From NCBI GenBank assembly GCA_002794775.1, contig NBAY01000125.1:1-64000 (forward strand): 64,000 nt of DNA, written 5' to 3'. Shown here one piece after another: positions 22,474 through 33,063 of this stretch. How positions within the stretch are numbered: the first letter of the stretch is position 1; the number at the start of each line of letters is the position of its first letter. This DNA comes from Porodaedalea pini. Its lineage: Eukaryota > Basidiomycota > Agaricomycetes > Hymenochaetales > Hymenochaetaceae. A model generated the notes under the pieces. It saw only the letters and a program-made list of their open reading frames with translations, had not been told where the DNA came from and made no database searches. The translations under genes were made by a program, and so were the position numbers.

Positions 22474-22674
22474 TGCCCAAAAGTCCCCCAGACAGTCAGT
22501 GACAGTGACATATCTGGGTATACCCAGGGCATGCCCACCTAGGAACATTGGGGAGGCCCAGTTGGGAGTGCCCTAGAAACTGGGTAGGCCCAATTTTCCC
22601 ACAGTAATTACAATTGGGTATACCCAGCTCACACCCACTGGGTGCACCCAGGAAATTGGGTACACCCAAACCTG
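22474..22674. repeat. End-proximal GGGT/ACCC motif cluster (right)
   Basis: Mirror of 7860-8060. Confidence 0.75.
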
Positions 22675-22746
22675 ACCCCTAATAGGTTAATTATCTGTGT
22701 GTAAGAATTAGCCTAATAGGTCTACTTTTAGGGGTAGCCTGAAGTG

Positions 22747-23213
22747 GCAAGACAGAATTGATTATGAACACTGGCTAACTCAATGCAGGTCAAAGATAGA
22801 TATGTTTGCAGGAATAGTCAAACAATGCACATTGAGGTAATCCAAATGATGAGGAACATATGCAAACCGGGCAGGGAATTGTGCAAAGATATGGATGTTT
22901 GCAGAGAGCGGACATGATCTGACTAGCTTGTCTGAGCACATTTGCTCACGATTTTGGCCGCTAGGGTCCTTCCTAATGGGGTAAACAAAGGATCTTTGCA
23001 GATAAGTTTTCAACTCCGCTTTGTGGTGAGCAATGTGGCCTCACCATTCAGTATATAAAGCCTGTCCATCCGCTACCCAGTCCCCATTATCTTTAGACTT
23101 CAGACTCCGGAATTCGAAACATGCCAAGGGGAAAAGCTGCTTCGTCAAGCTTACTGGCACTACGATATGAGAAAGTATCTTCATCCGAAGTATCCGATGC
23201 TGGGTTATTTGCA
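22747..23213. other. Right target-site repeat GCAAGAC (22747-22753) and flank
   Basis: GCAAGAC at 22747-22753 repeats 7781-7787. The rest is the 5' flank of the small gene, with a TATATAA box at about 23052. An ATG at 23121 opens 97 bp ending at a GTGAGT donor (23218), but joining it to the next acceptor (23262) leads to an early stop, so it may be a 5' leader exon. Confidence 0.5.
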
Positions 23214-25283
23214 CTGCGTGAGTGTTCGAATTCACTAGTCGTTTGATTCTTATCTCCTCCAGAACACGCTTCTCTTTCTTCCTCACGACTTCCGATAAAT
23301 GATGATGATCACTGAATTTAGCCCTTTAGATATATCTCAGGCTCAGGGAAAGTATGCAAAGTACAAGGACTGGTTTTTATGGAAGGATACCGACTCGAAG
23401 AAAGGAGCATTGAAGTTTGTAGGTGAGTGTCGTCTCGTCAGATAAAACACTTTTACTCCTGTTTGACAGCAACGGTTCTGCAGCTAGCAAAGATTATCCT
23501 ATGATGGGCGGTAAGCTGAAAGAAGGCCTAACTGAGGTCACAGATCTCTGGGCAGCAGCTCACTACTGGAACTTCTTCACGGAGAACAAGACGGTGTACG
23601 AAGAGAGGGAGAAACAGTGGAACATGTATGAACCCAAAGACTGAGAAATCGCATTCAACCTTAACGGCATGGAATGCATCTCAAATATCTCGAGAGTCTC
23701 ACGTACTAGGATAGTATTTAGTTGTAGTCTTATGCGATGAGTATCTGTCCTTAGAACAATATCATTTGCCATCCACCAGACTCCAACTTGTAATTAAGAA
23801 TCCCCAGCAGACAGTGACGCTGTTGACTCATCAACGTCTCGGCGGTGTTCACCTTGCAGATGATGAGGATGCCCCATTGTCAGTATGGACTGGGATTGAG
23901 CATCAGGCCCTACCTCGAGGAAAATGATAACACTAGCAAAGTTCAATTGCTCTAAGAGCCGCCGTCGCCGAATAACATAAGTTGCCGGCTTTGATTCGTA
24001 TGTTATCAAACTAAGTACAATAAGACTACAGTTCGTAGTGCAGAGACAGGAGAGCAGAATGAATTCTACGACAGTAAACCTACGCATAACTAATTGGACT
24101 ACAACAACATTCAAATTGCTTTCTAATGAGTGATCATCGTGAAGATATCGTGGATGTTAGAAACATGAAATTACAGCTATAGGTATTATGGGGAATGATG
24201 ATGCACGAAGATGCAAGAAAGCAAGGCAGCCATATCCTACATACAAATAACACATGATAACTTCAATCCAGTTCGGACCTGACGCGACCTGCGCGCTTAA
24301 GGTAGGTATATATGGCGCGCACGGCATTCCGCGTGCCGTCCTCCTGAGATCGAAGGCTTTGCATGAGAATTCACGATATACAATAAGAATAAGAAAGAAA
24401 CGTACTTGTCTAATGTTCTCTCCGACGGAAGCTGCTCGCTCCTTCATGACTCTGTCGCATAATAGAAATCAGCGTTCATTCCAGGTTAGCGAAAAACACC
24501 ACAGGAAAAAAACGTACCTGTCGGAGGTGGCTTTGATGAGCGCACTGGCAAGCTCCGACGAATGCAGACTTGAGACCTTCAAACCTGCCCCTATTTTCTG
24601 CACACGTGAAGCCCAGAAGAATTGATCACTAAACAAATGCAGGTGCATCAGCTCCCAGAGCACGAACTAAGACGCTCCTATCCCACTTACCCAAACCAGG
24701 GTTTAATGAGCGTTGGGATACCGGCACGCAGGCTAGCACCAGTCGTCCCTGCACCCCCGTGATGAAGTGCCGCATCGATCTGCGGGAACAACCAGCTGAA
24801 CACACATCGACAAAGAGTCAGCTCCGATTATTTCATAGCAACATATTGTGACGTGGGCCGCGGAAGCGCCACTTACTCATGCGGGATTTTATCAATCTAA
24901 CGAATAGGGAGCAAGCAACGAAGTCAGGAAACAGAAATCCGAGGACATTGAAAATGAAATGCCCGAGAAAGAACACATACGGAGTAGCATTCCGGGGGGA
25001 GCTCGTATTCAGGCCCATCCGACTTGCTCATTCGCGCTGACCAGCCCTTCGAGATGATCGCCCGGACATCACCTACGAGAAAAAAATGGGCACGGGAAAG
25101 TGAGCGGATCCTATTATTACTGCGCACTCTTCTTTACCGCCTTGACAACGCTTCGCGTCATCGCTGGAGGGTTGGGCACAGTGATGCTCCCAAAGCCGAT
25201 GTACACTATCGGTTTTCCATCCTCTCGCGCCTTAGCCATCCATTGCAGCAGGCTGTCAGGTGGTGCCCAGCCTAGATCAGGGT
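23214..25283. repeat. Right copy of the direct duplication (uninterrupted)
   Basis: Collinear with 1-1438 plus 6036-6645 and carries the empty target site of the 4.6 kb element at about 24668. It retains CG dinucleotides at many positions where the left copy has TG or CA. Confidence 0.93.
23299..23644 (+). CDS. Small hypothetical protein, right copy (94 aa, two exons)
   Basis: The model is exons 23299-23422 and 23484-23644 with a GTGAGT donor and CTGCAG acceptor, giving a continuous 94-residue frame from a triple ATG to a TGA. An in-frame TAA directly precedes the ATG. The protein contains DWFLWKDTDSKKG, YPMMGGKLKEG and AHYWNFFTEN; no family was recognised. A TATA-like box lies about 250 bp upstream. 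It is convergent with the sterol glucosyltransferase, whose stop is about 620 bp away. The left paralogue (88-442) keeps the frame and splice sites. An alternative acceptor (CAG before CAACGG) would break the frame, so I chose the CTGCAG site. Confidence 0.5.
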
Positions 25284-28200
25284 TGTCGAGGAACCAACTG
25301 TATGTAGTCAGACCAAATATCAGTTGTCGTGCAAACTGAGCATTATTATGTACTCACTATCCAGAGATGGTGATCGCATCCCCCCAATCCAACGGCTTCG
25401 GCACAACGGACGGCGAAAAGTTGTATATGAAAGGAATTTTAGACTGCGCGAGGTGGCCCATGTCGGTGTTTCCGATTTGAAGCGTGTTCCTTCTCCAGCG
25501 ATTGATCTGTCCGGCGGTCGCGCTCCAGAATACATTATCGAATAAAACATAACTGTATAAATTGAATCGGAGTCAGCTAAAAAGCACTCATGTACAGTCT
25601 GTCACTGGATAACACATACGTAGAGGCATTAAAGTGAGCAAGTTCTACGGGCGGACTAAGAAAGGGATGCGGAAATTCCGTTGTTCTTCAAAATAAGAAA
25701 GTTGTTTAGTTTCTTGATATCACTAGGACGAAGGCTGGATACTAACTTTGTCCAAGGCATGGTGAAAGTGCGGAAGTAGGGTATATCTGTCACCAAAGTC
25801 AGTGTTCCACCCAGTATACAGGCTTGTGAAAACGTACTAAGTGCTTCTGCAATATGTGCGCCGGCCATAGCAGATGGACTTTCTAGAAGGACATCAGCAT
25901 CTTTGCACTGCTCCCAAGCGTCAACTAGAACTGAATATTCGATGAGAAACCAGCTGAGGACATTGATATGAAGGGGACGTACGATCGTCTAGCCACGTTC
26001 GAAACTAGAAAGCCGATGTCAGTTAATACTTGGTGTTGAGTGATTTGAAATGACGTACATTGCCGAGACTCTCTTTGAAAAACTGAGGAGAAAACATCTA
26101 CATCACACGTCACATAAATCAGAGTGCATTCTCTCAATTCACAATGCCGCGCCTACCTTATGGTCCACACTCAGCTTCATCAGCGCGCCGGGATCCCCGC
26201 CTGCAGTGCGGTGCCGTACGCCCCAGCCCTCCACCCATTGCTTGTATTCTGCATGCGTGACGATCGTCACTCGATGCCCCTCGCGCAGGAGCGTCTGCGC
26301 AAGCGCAATATACGGCTGCACATCCCCGCGCGAGCCGATCGTGAGGCATACGAAGTGCATGGGACGTGCGCGCGGGAGTGTCCCTGCGGGCAGGTTGATC
26401 ACCTTCGGCAGCAACGGCAACGCTTCAGCCGGCAGGTAGCGCGTCGTCGCGCGGTCGATCGTGCGCGCCAAAGGGGAGAGGACGTGCGACACTGTTGCGA
26501 GCGGCGCCGGCGCCGTGCCCGCGCCTGCGGTGGGAGAAGCAGTACGCGTCGGCGTCACAATGGAGGCGGGCGATTCCGTGAGGACCCCTGCGTTCAATGA
26601 TCCGGTTCGACCGGGCGATGCTGAGTCCAGAAAACTTGCTCGATGGGGAGTTAATGGCGGGGAGAGTGTGGTGCAGCTTGCCTTCTGTACGCGGCGTGCC
26701 TCTACGGCGTCATTTATCCGACGGACAACCTCATCACGTCGCTCCTCTGTCGTAAAATCAAAATACATAGACGGGTGCTCTCGAAGGTCGAGGATCAGCC
26801 CGAACGTGCGCGGCAGGTAGCGGTAATTCAGGCGGGCGCCGGCGATCTTGCTGATCGCGAAACGGTACTTGTCGTCCTTGATGGAGAGGCATTTCGTCCA
26901 GAAGCCGACATAGTGTTTGGAGATAACAAAATACCCAGAGGACGCGATACTCCGGGTGACGCGTGCGCGAGTATCTTTTAAAAAAATTTAAAGTCAGTCT
27001 CATCTTACCATATGTTGCTACATAAATCTGTGAAACACTCACACCAAATATCACCCTCTCCTCCGAGGGAGAGAGCATTCCGTATGGCCTCCTCTTTATC
27101 ATCAGCGACCTTTCTCTCCCCCTGGTGTTGCTCTACAAAGCTCAATGCACCGAAATCAACGATGACCTTCGGCGGTACTCGTACGCCCGCATGTCGTTCC
27201 CGCTCCTTCGCCTCCGCCACGCGTTCGCCGAAATCATCCCACGCGTGCGGCTTCTGCGTAACACACAATTCGATTGTCCGCCCTTCTATATCGATCTCTT
27301 CCTCATCAGAGGACTGTTCAATATCCTGGTCCGCGCTAACCTCAGCACCCTCGTCGTTCTCAGATAGACTTGTACGTATTCTACCAGAGGAAAGCTCAAC
27401 ACTGAGTAAGTTTGCATACTTCAGCACCTTGCGCGTCGTGAAAGTGTTGACGCGGCTGAGTGGTATGCTAACTACATTTCATTCAATTATCAAACTTTAT
27501 AGTTATCAAGAACAAGAACTTACTCTGAACTCCGCGTGTCTCGTCCTCAGGTTGGCAAGACAGGTAGGACGCGCGGCCGTGGCGATACATGTAGATAGCA
27601 CCTGAAAGGAATATAAGAAACCATTTCCTTAACCACAACGCTCTACCATACCTTGCAATTCGCGTCTCCATTCCCGTGCAGACTCCTCAGTGTCAAACTC
27701 GGCGTAGCGGTCAAGATACCCATCTGGCTCGATACCATCGAACCTGATGATCCTTTTATTCTTCTCGTCTTCGGGGTGAACTGACTTTATTGACGAAACT
27801 GACGAAAAATCAGTACATTGTCTACAGAGAATATGAATCCTGACTCACGAAGTACCGAGCGTATAGGTCTGATGCGATCTTCCTCTTTGCTGGATGGGAA
27901 AGTCGTGAGCATGTCATGCGAGAGCTCGAGCCACACGCGTCGCTTCCTGCGCAGGCCGCCGCGGTGGATTGTGACGGGCCCAGTCCGAATGATCTGTTTC
28001 TCGGGATGAAGGTCTGGGCGCGTCGAGAGCAAGGACGCGTGGAATGCGATCCGGTGCGTCGTGAGATGGACCATGCCGAGGATCGCGACCTCCTGTAGGT
28101 ACGCGCCGTCCATCTCAAAGAGAAGCCGTTCGGTGTCTCTATCGTCGACTGTTAGTGACCCGAACTCGTCAATGAGCAGCTTGACAATTTGTTCACACGT

Positions 28201-28710
28201 GAGCTGGGAGACGCTCGGCGAACGCTCGATGCCTGGGCGTTCATTTGCCAGCTCAGCCTCGTGCGGGGGGTGCTTCGTAGCGTCGTCCACCACCGTCTCC
28301 GACTCGTCTGTCTCATCCTCCGAACCCTCTATTTCCTCCGGCTCCGTCATTTCTGCGCCGCCTAAAACGCTCCCTTCCTTCATCGCCGAGAGCTTCGCAA
28401 AGCGCTCCGACGCGACGAGCTCCGGCGTGCTGAGATCGCGACCGATGAGGTCTGCAAAACGGCGCACGGAGTCCGAGTCGCTTTCGCGCTGCTTCTTGTC
28501 CCCCGCTCCGTCCCCATCCCCGCTCTCCTGCTTGCCATCCTCCTCATCGGAAATGGCCTCGCTGTACTGAACGGCATCTATGAAAATGCGCGAAATGCCG
28601 TTATTGTCGAGCAAGGACGGCCGCAGTTCTGGATCGGGGCCACCGAGGTCCTCCTCCTTCAGACCGGACTCGTTCGACATCGTCGAGACTTGTCTCGTCG
28701 TCGATGCCAT
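24263..28710 (-). CDS. ATG26: Sterol 3-beta-glucosyltransferase with two GRAM regions (Atg26-like)
   Basis: UDP-glucose:sterol glucosyltransferase, which glucosylates ergosterol-type sterols at membranes; in some fungi it is linked to pexophagy. From the N-terminus there is an acidic, serine-rich leader, then a GRAM/PH region ([20 protein letters not shown], about 27.9-28.1 kb). A PH-like exon ([20 protein letters not shown]) and a second GRAM region ([20 protein letters not shown], about 26.9 kb) follow. The GT1/GT28 N-domain begins [16 protein letters not shown] (about 26.3 kb). The sugar-nucleotide block has [11 protein letters not shown], then [15 protein letters not shown] and [15 protein letters not shown], ending [11 protein letters not shown] at a TGA at 24263-24265. 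More than ten short introns are needed and all give a consistent frame. The first in-frame ATG is at 28710. The frame stays open upstream to at least 28812 (NSINDARKNYKQG, conserved-looking), so a further 5' exon is likely. Confidence 0.88.
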
Positions 28711-28820
28711 TTTGGATGGGACACCAGCAGGTAAGTGGTTGGTGCGGTACTTGTGCAGGTTGAGGAGCGTGCCTTGCTTGTAGTTTTTACGCGCGTCATT
28801 GATGCTGTTCACGGCGCGCC

Positions 28821-29577
28821 GTGCGTCGGCCGCGAGACGTCAGCACGCCGATCCGGGGACGTGCCAATTCTGAGTCAAATGCGCTTATCCTGTGCGACTC
28901 GATCGCATCCTGCGCCCCTTTGATTTATTCGAGATTGAATTGTCATGAAGATGACCAGGGTTACAGGAGCAGGAGCGGGACGAGACTCGTAATGTCTTCC
29001 ATCACTTTCATTGATGTTATTACTTGAGCAACACGTGCTTCGTTAGCGCCGACTTCAAGTTTGTTGCGCTAAAATTAGCTCGAGTATCCTGATTATATGC
29101 GCGGCAAAAGCATGTACACATGAGAGCACCTTCTACATTGCCACTCATATCCAGCTGCCGACTCCAGAAATCGGGTTGGAAGTGTAGCCTAACTGCAACC
29201 TGCAATGAGTAGACAGCCAACAATATGTATCATGTCTCTGCATTCGATATGCACGAGACCTACAAATTTCGACATAAAAACGCACGACCGACCGGCATCT
29301 GATCTCTAATCATTGAACAGCTGGCACAACGCCATCACCGTAGAGTTAATATGAATGACAAAGTGAGTCAGAGTGATGCAGCTCTACCGCCTTCATAACA
29401 CGTACAGCATAAGCAAGACAGACCGGACCCAGACAAGATGCGAACACAAACCAGAGATGATAAAAGCAGTTGGATGTGAACATATAGCACATTGACAAAC
29501 AGAAGCACAAGGCCGCAGCTCGGGAAAGGATACTGGAATTGCGATGACATTAGAAGCAGCGGAATGAACCGCGCGCT
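28821..29577. other. Intergenic region
   Basis: This lies between the glucosyltransferase 5' end and the RTT109 stop. No gene or repeat was recognised. Confidence 0.5.
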
Positions 29578-31161
29578 TTATTTCCTTTTCTTCTTCCTCA
29601 CAGTAAGCACCGTCACCCCGCCCGTGCTCCCATTACCCGTGTTGCCGTTTTCAGAAGCCGTAGGGAACGTCGGTGGAGGCGGCGCGTCGGGATTTGACAC
29701 CGCAATTTCACCGTATACAAACGATGAGTACGTGTCCGCCGATGGCTCCGGCTCCGGGAACGGGTTCGGTGATATGTCTTCGGTAGACCCACCAAGCGGG
29801 GCGGTGCGTCGCGGAGGCGTGCTCGGGGGCGCGAGGAAGCGCGGCAGTGAAGGAGACCTCTCCCGCTTGTCCTTCGCGGGGCCCTCTTCCTCGTCATCCA
29901 CAAGGAATGGTGGTCTCTCCTTGTGTGTTTCTGGAACATGCAACCCGCTGCACAGCCCGCGGATCGATGCTTCAAGAATGGAAGTGGCCTTGACCGTGCG
30001 CTCAGTCGTCGAAAACTCGTAGCCCGTCATCAACGACTTCACGAGACGTTGCACGAGGTGGTGCGACACCTCTCCGGGTTGCGGCGCCAGAGGGTTCGCC
30101 GCTATCTCCTCTTTTTGCGCTGTCGCTGAGCCAAAGCCAGCACCAAGGGAAAAGACTACGACGAAGAAACCCGTAACCGCACCGGCGACGCACTCCTGGC
30201 GGAAGGACATGCGCTCCCAGAACTCGTCCGCACTCACAATGCCCAGCTCGCCATGCACGCGCGTCTCCTTCTCCTTTTTCTCGTTCGTGTCTTTGGCGTC
30301 TGTCTCCGCCGTCCGCCGGCGCTTCCGTTTCGGCGAGCGCAGACCATCGACTTGCGTCGTGCACGCGATCTCGTCCATAAACCGTGACTTTGGGTCATCC
30401 TCGAATGATGGGATGAACTGCCCGAGATTGAATCCCTCCTCGATCTTCGCAGTTGCAGCATACGGCAAGGGCACCTCCGTTTGTGAGTAAGGATGGCCAT
30501 ATATCCACTTGGGGCCTTTTGCATCGTTTCTCGACATTTCTCCAAGCGCCTGCACAGCTTCAAGCTCGTCCATTCCAGGCAGTACAAAATACACCTTCAC
30601 CTCTCCGACATCGAGCTCCTGCACGACGCGTCCCAACACGCGCTTCCACCATACACACAGCTTCACATCGCTCAGCGGCTTCTTCGCGGGATGATCCGCC
30701 GAGTTTGGAAACAAGTACTGACGCTCGGCACGCGCGAAAAGGTGTACCCACAGCGTCGTCCCTCGCAGCTTTGGCGGTCGCGTTGCCGGGTACGCGTAAT
30801 ACGCGATGAGTGCCCGTACGAGCGCGGCGGTAGGAGAGGGCCTGGATCCTTGGCCGGTCGAGTCGACCTTCGCAATATATAGGATTGCGCTTGTTGTCGC
30901 AGGGATATGGAAGAGGGTGGCCTCGATGGCGGTGACGAGGACGCGTGGGGGCTCAGCCTCCGACTCGGACTCGGCGTTCGGGTTGGACAGTTGCTCTGAG
31001 CAAAGGATGAGCATGTACTGCGCGTAGATGCGCGGGCGGGCGGAGGCATACGGAAATAGCTCAGCGTGTTTGTGTGGGGCAGAGAGGAGAACATGCAGGT
31101 GGAAACGCCGATTCCCTGGGAGGTCCTTGAGCGCGTCGAGCATCTGATCGCGCAGCTTCAT
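29578..31161 (-). CDS. RTT109: Histone H3 lysine-56 acetyltransferase Rtt109
   Basis: An intronless 527-residue frame. Rtt109 acetylates newly made histone H3 on K56 (and K9) with Vps75/Asf1 during replication-coupled nucleosome assembly in the nucleus. Recognisable blocks are AILYIAKVDSTGQ, ALVRALIAYYA, the LWVHLFARAERQYLFPNSADH motif, VWWKRVLGRVV and the C-terminal DEFWERMSFRQECVAGAVTGFF. The order and spacing match fungal Rtt109. A basic, nuclear-signal-like SPKRKRRRTAE segment lies mid-protein, and a low-complexity C-terminal tail ends VRKKKRK. Both ends are intact. It is transcribed in the same direction as the upstream O-fucosyltransferase-like gene. Confidence 0.9.
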   Translation of the reverse strand: MKLRDQMLDALKDLPGNRRFHLHVLLSAPHKHAELFPYASARPRIYAQYMLILCSEQLSNPNAESESEAEPPRVLVTAIEATLFHIPATTSAILYIAKVDSTGQGSRPSPTAALVRALIAYYAYPATRPPKLRGTTLWVHLFARAERQYLFPNSADHPAKKPLSDVKLCVWWKRVLGRVVQELDVGEVKVYFVLPGMDELEAVQALGEMSRNDAKGPKWIYGHPYSQTEVPLPYAATAKIEEGFNLGQFIPSFEDDPKSRFMDEIACTTQVDGLRSPKRKRRRTAETDAKDTNEKKEKETRVHGELGIVSADEFWERMSFRQECVAGAVTGFFVVVFSLGAGFGSATAQKEEIAANPLAPQPGEVSHHLVQRLVKSLMTGYEFSTTERTVKATSILEASIRGLCSGLHVPETHKERPPFLVDDEEEGPAKDKRERSPSLPRFLAPPSTPPRRTAPLGGSTEDISPNPFPEPEPSADTYSSFVYGEIAVSNPDAPPPPTFPTASENGNTGNGSTGGVTVLTVRKKKRK

Positions 31162-33063
31162 GTCTCTTTTCCCCGTTTCTTTCTTTCTCTATTTCTTAAG
31201 AAGTTTGTCGTCAAGTTTACTTGAATCCAATGTATGACAATCCCTTGAGCAATCTGAGCTGTAGTGATTCAGTATGTGGATCAGATCTCGTTGACCGCGC
31301 AGCGTGAGAGCACAAGTGTAAGTAAAGCGGAGCTAGAGTGTCGGAAACACGTCGTGATCCAAAGCTGGTTCTCTATTCGAACTGACGTGCAGACATATAG
31401 CCAGACACGCAGTGAACGCTGAGCTCGACGAGTTAGTCAAGGTCTGGCTTCAAGGATGGTGGCGAACTCCGAGTCTTTGTTTCCGGCGCAAGTCTAGGAC
31501 GCGCGCACGTGCAGCCGTGACCATCTCTTTCCCCAAAGAGATTGGTCAACAAACTCGCTCCTAAGGGACCCACAAACAACTATTCAAGCAGGTTTAACAC
31601 AGAGCCATCAAGCACTCCGGAGGCCTTCTTCTATTTTATATGACAAGTAGTTTTGACTGCATGATAGGCTGCTTGGTATGATGACAGCAATACTTTATGT
31701 AAAACAATAAACTCAGTCTTTCGTGATATAAGACTGAGGTGGCAAAGCGTTGAACGTTCTGACTATATGCCTACTACCAAACAAAGCGATGTCGATCGTC
31801 ATGCCGATCATCACTTCTAATACTTTACTGGTCTGGCAAGCTAGTAACCTCACTAAACGCCATTCAAATTGAAACTTTAGCTTTCGACAGAGTAACGGAT
31901 CTTACAGAATTATTCAGAATTTTAGCATTCTTGCCTAGATAGGCTGATTCAATGGAATTGAGATGGAATACAGTGCATTCTCTTCCAACGTGAAGAGTAC
32001 GACAGGACGAGGGAGGTAACAGATCAAAATAATGCTGTCTTATGACATCAACACTAGTGATTTAGCTCGCTTCTTAGGTCCCACTGATACAGTGATAATA
32101 GCCCTTAATGTGTATATCCAATAAGAGTGTACAACAACAAAAAAACCTAGATGCTCTGCTAGTACTTATTGTTTCGACGATCCATCTTGTTATTGATGTA
32201 TGGGGAGACTTCACTCTTTCCCCCATGTATTTTGACCTGGCAAAGATATCTAGAGACAGACTAGCGAGACCATTAATCTCCAGCCCCGTCTTTCACCTAT
32301 ACAACTATTTGAACCTCGGCGTTTCTCTTCAACCGGCTCATTGTTATGTTTGTCACTCCTTTTCACTTTCACCCCATCTCCCTTAATCTGGTGGCTAAGT
32401 GCTTCAAACTTTGTAGAGCTCTTATCATGTTTTTCACACACAGGTCAACCCTTCTCTTCATTACCATGCTCGCCAGACCTTTCAAGCCCATCTCCTATGC
32501 CGCCCCGCAAGGCGGTGTCGAATGCGAGAGCGATTCGATGCACTGCTGTACCACTGTACTCGTACGCTCACATTTGAATTTGTAAACTACATATGCTCAT
32601 TTGGATTAACAATCTATACTTTTCCCTGATGGACCCAACCGCTTATCGGCGAAGGATGGTACGTGGATGAGCAATGCACAATCACTGCTGCAGTGAGACG
32701 ATATGGAACATATCCTCATACATATTCTTTTGGAACCACACAGCGTCTCCATGAGCCAGCTGCTTGAGGAGAATACGAGCTTCTGTATGGAAGTGCTCAC
32801 GTACTGCGAGAACATGGTCAGTAAGCTGAACTTCTGAATTGTTCAAATGGCGAATGTAGCTGATATGAACTTTATCATCCTTAGTCGGGCTGGGAACCGG
32901 TTGCACGCGTCTCTCTGGCTGAATGTAAAAAGGAACCCTGGACATATCGCCGGAAATTCTCTATACCGCTTGACTAACAATTAGTTGCTTTCCATCCAAA
33001 CAACGTGTAGCTTGCAGTAATCCTGAGCTCGGAGTACGTAACTGAAAGGTTCTTCTCCCTGAG
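31162..33063. other. Intergenic region, no confident gene
   Basis: AT-rich sequence. The only notable frame is an 87-residue minus-strand ORF at 32682-32945 (contains PERRVQPVPSPTKDDK and LLKQLAHGDAVWF). It is of unknown identity and could be a relic exon. Confidence 0.4.

Larger units (their letters stand above)
7788..22746. mobile_element. 14.96 kb palindromic gene-capture element
   Basis: The left arm 7788-15107 and right arm 15427-22746 (7,320 bp each) are exact mirror images as far as can be read. Every open frame in one arm occurs with identical sequence in the other, and paired coordinates always sum to 30534, so there are no indels. A 319 bp centre (15108-15426) is not palindromic. 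The termini read CACTTCAGGCTACCCCT, and GCAAGAC is repeated directly on both flanks. There is no transposase. The arms hold fragments of four host genes, a 32 bp minisatellite and end-proximal GGGT/ACCC repeats. The 7 bp repeat does not fit one superfamily cleanly; 8 bp groups such as hAT or KDZ, or a shorter true duplication (CAAGA), are possible. Confidence 0.88.
15427..22746. repeat. Palindrome right arm
   Basis: Mirror of 7788-15107 (coordinate sum 30534). Features occur in reverse order and orientation. Confidence 0.92.

Noticed and set aside
7788..22746. The palindrome as a pure sequencing or assembly fold-back
   Set aside because: Not excluded, but less likely: there is a 319 bp non-palindromic centre, and a 7 bp direct repeat sits exactly at both outer ends. 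I kept it as real, with a read-level check requested.
29492..30022. A 176-residue plus-strand frame over the RTT109 3' end
   Set aside because: Antisense shadow of the RTT109 C-terminal region; glycine/serine-rich with no family resemblance.
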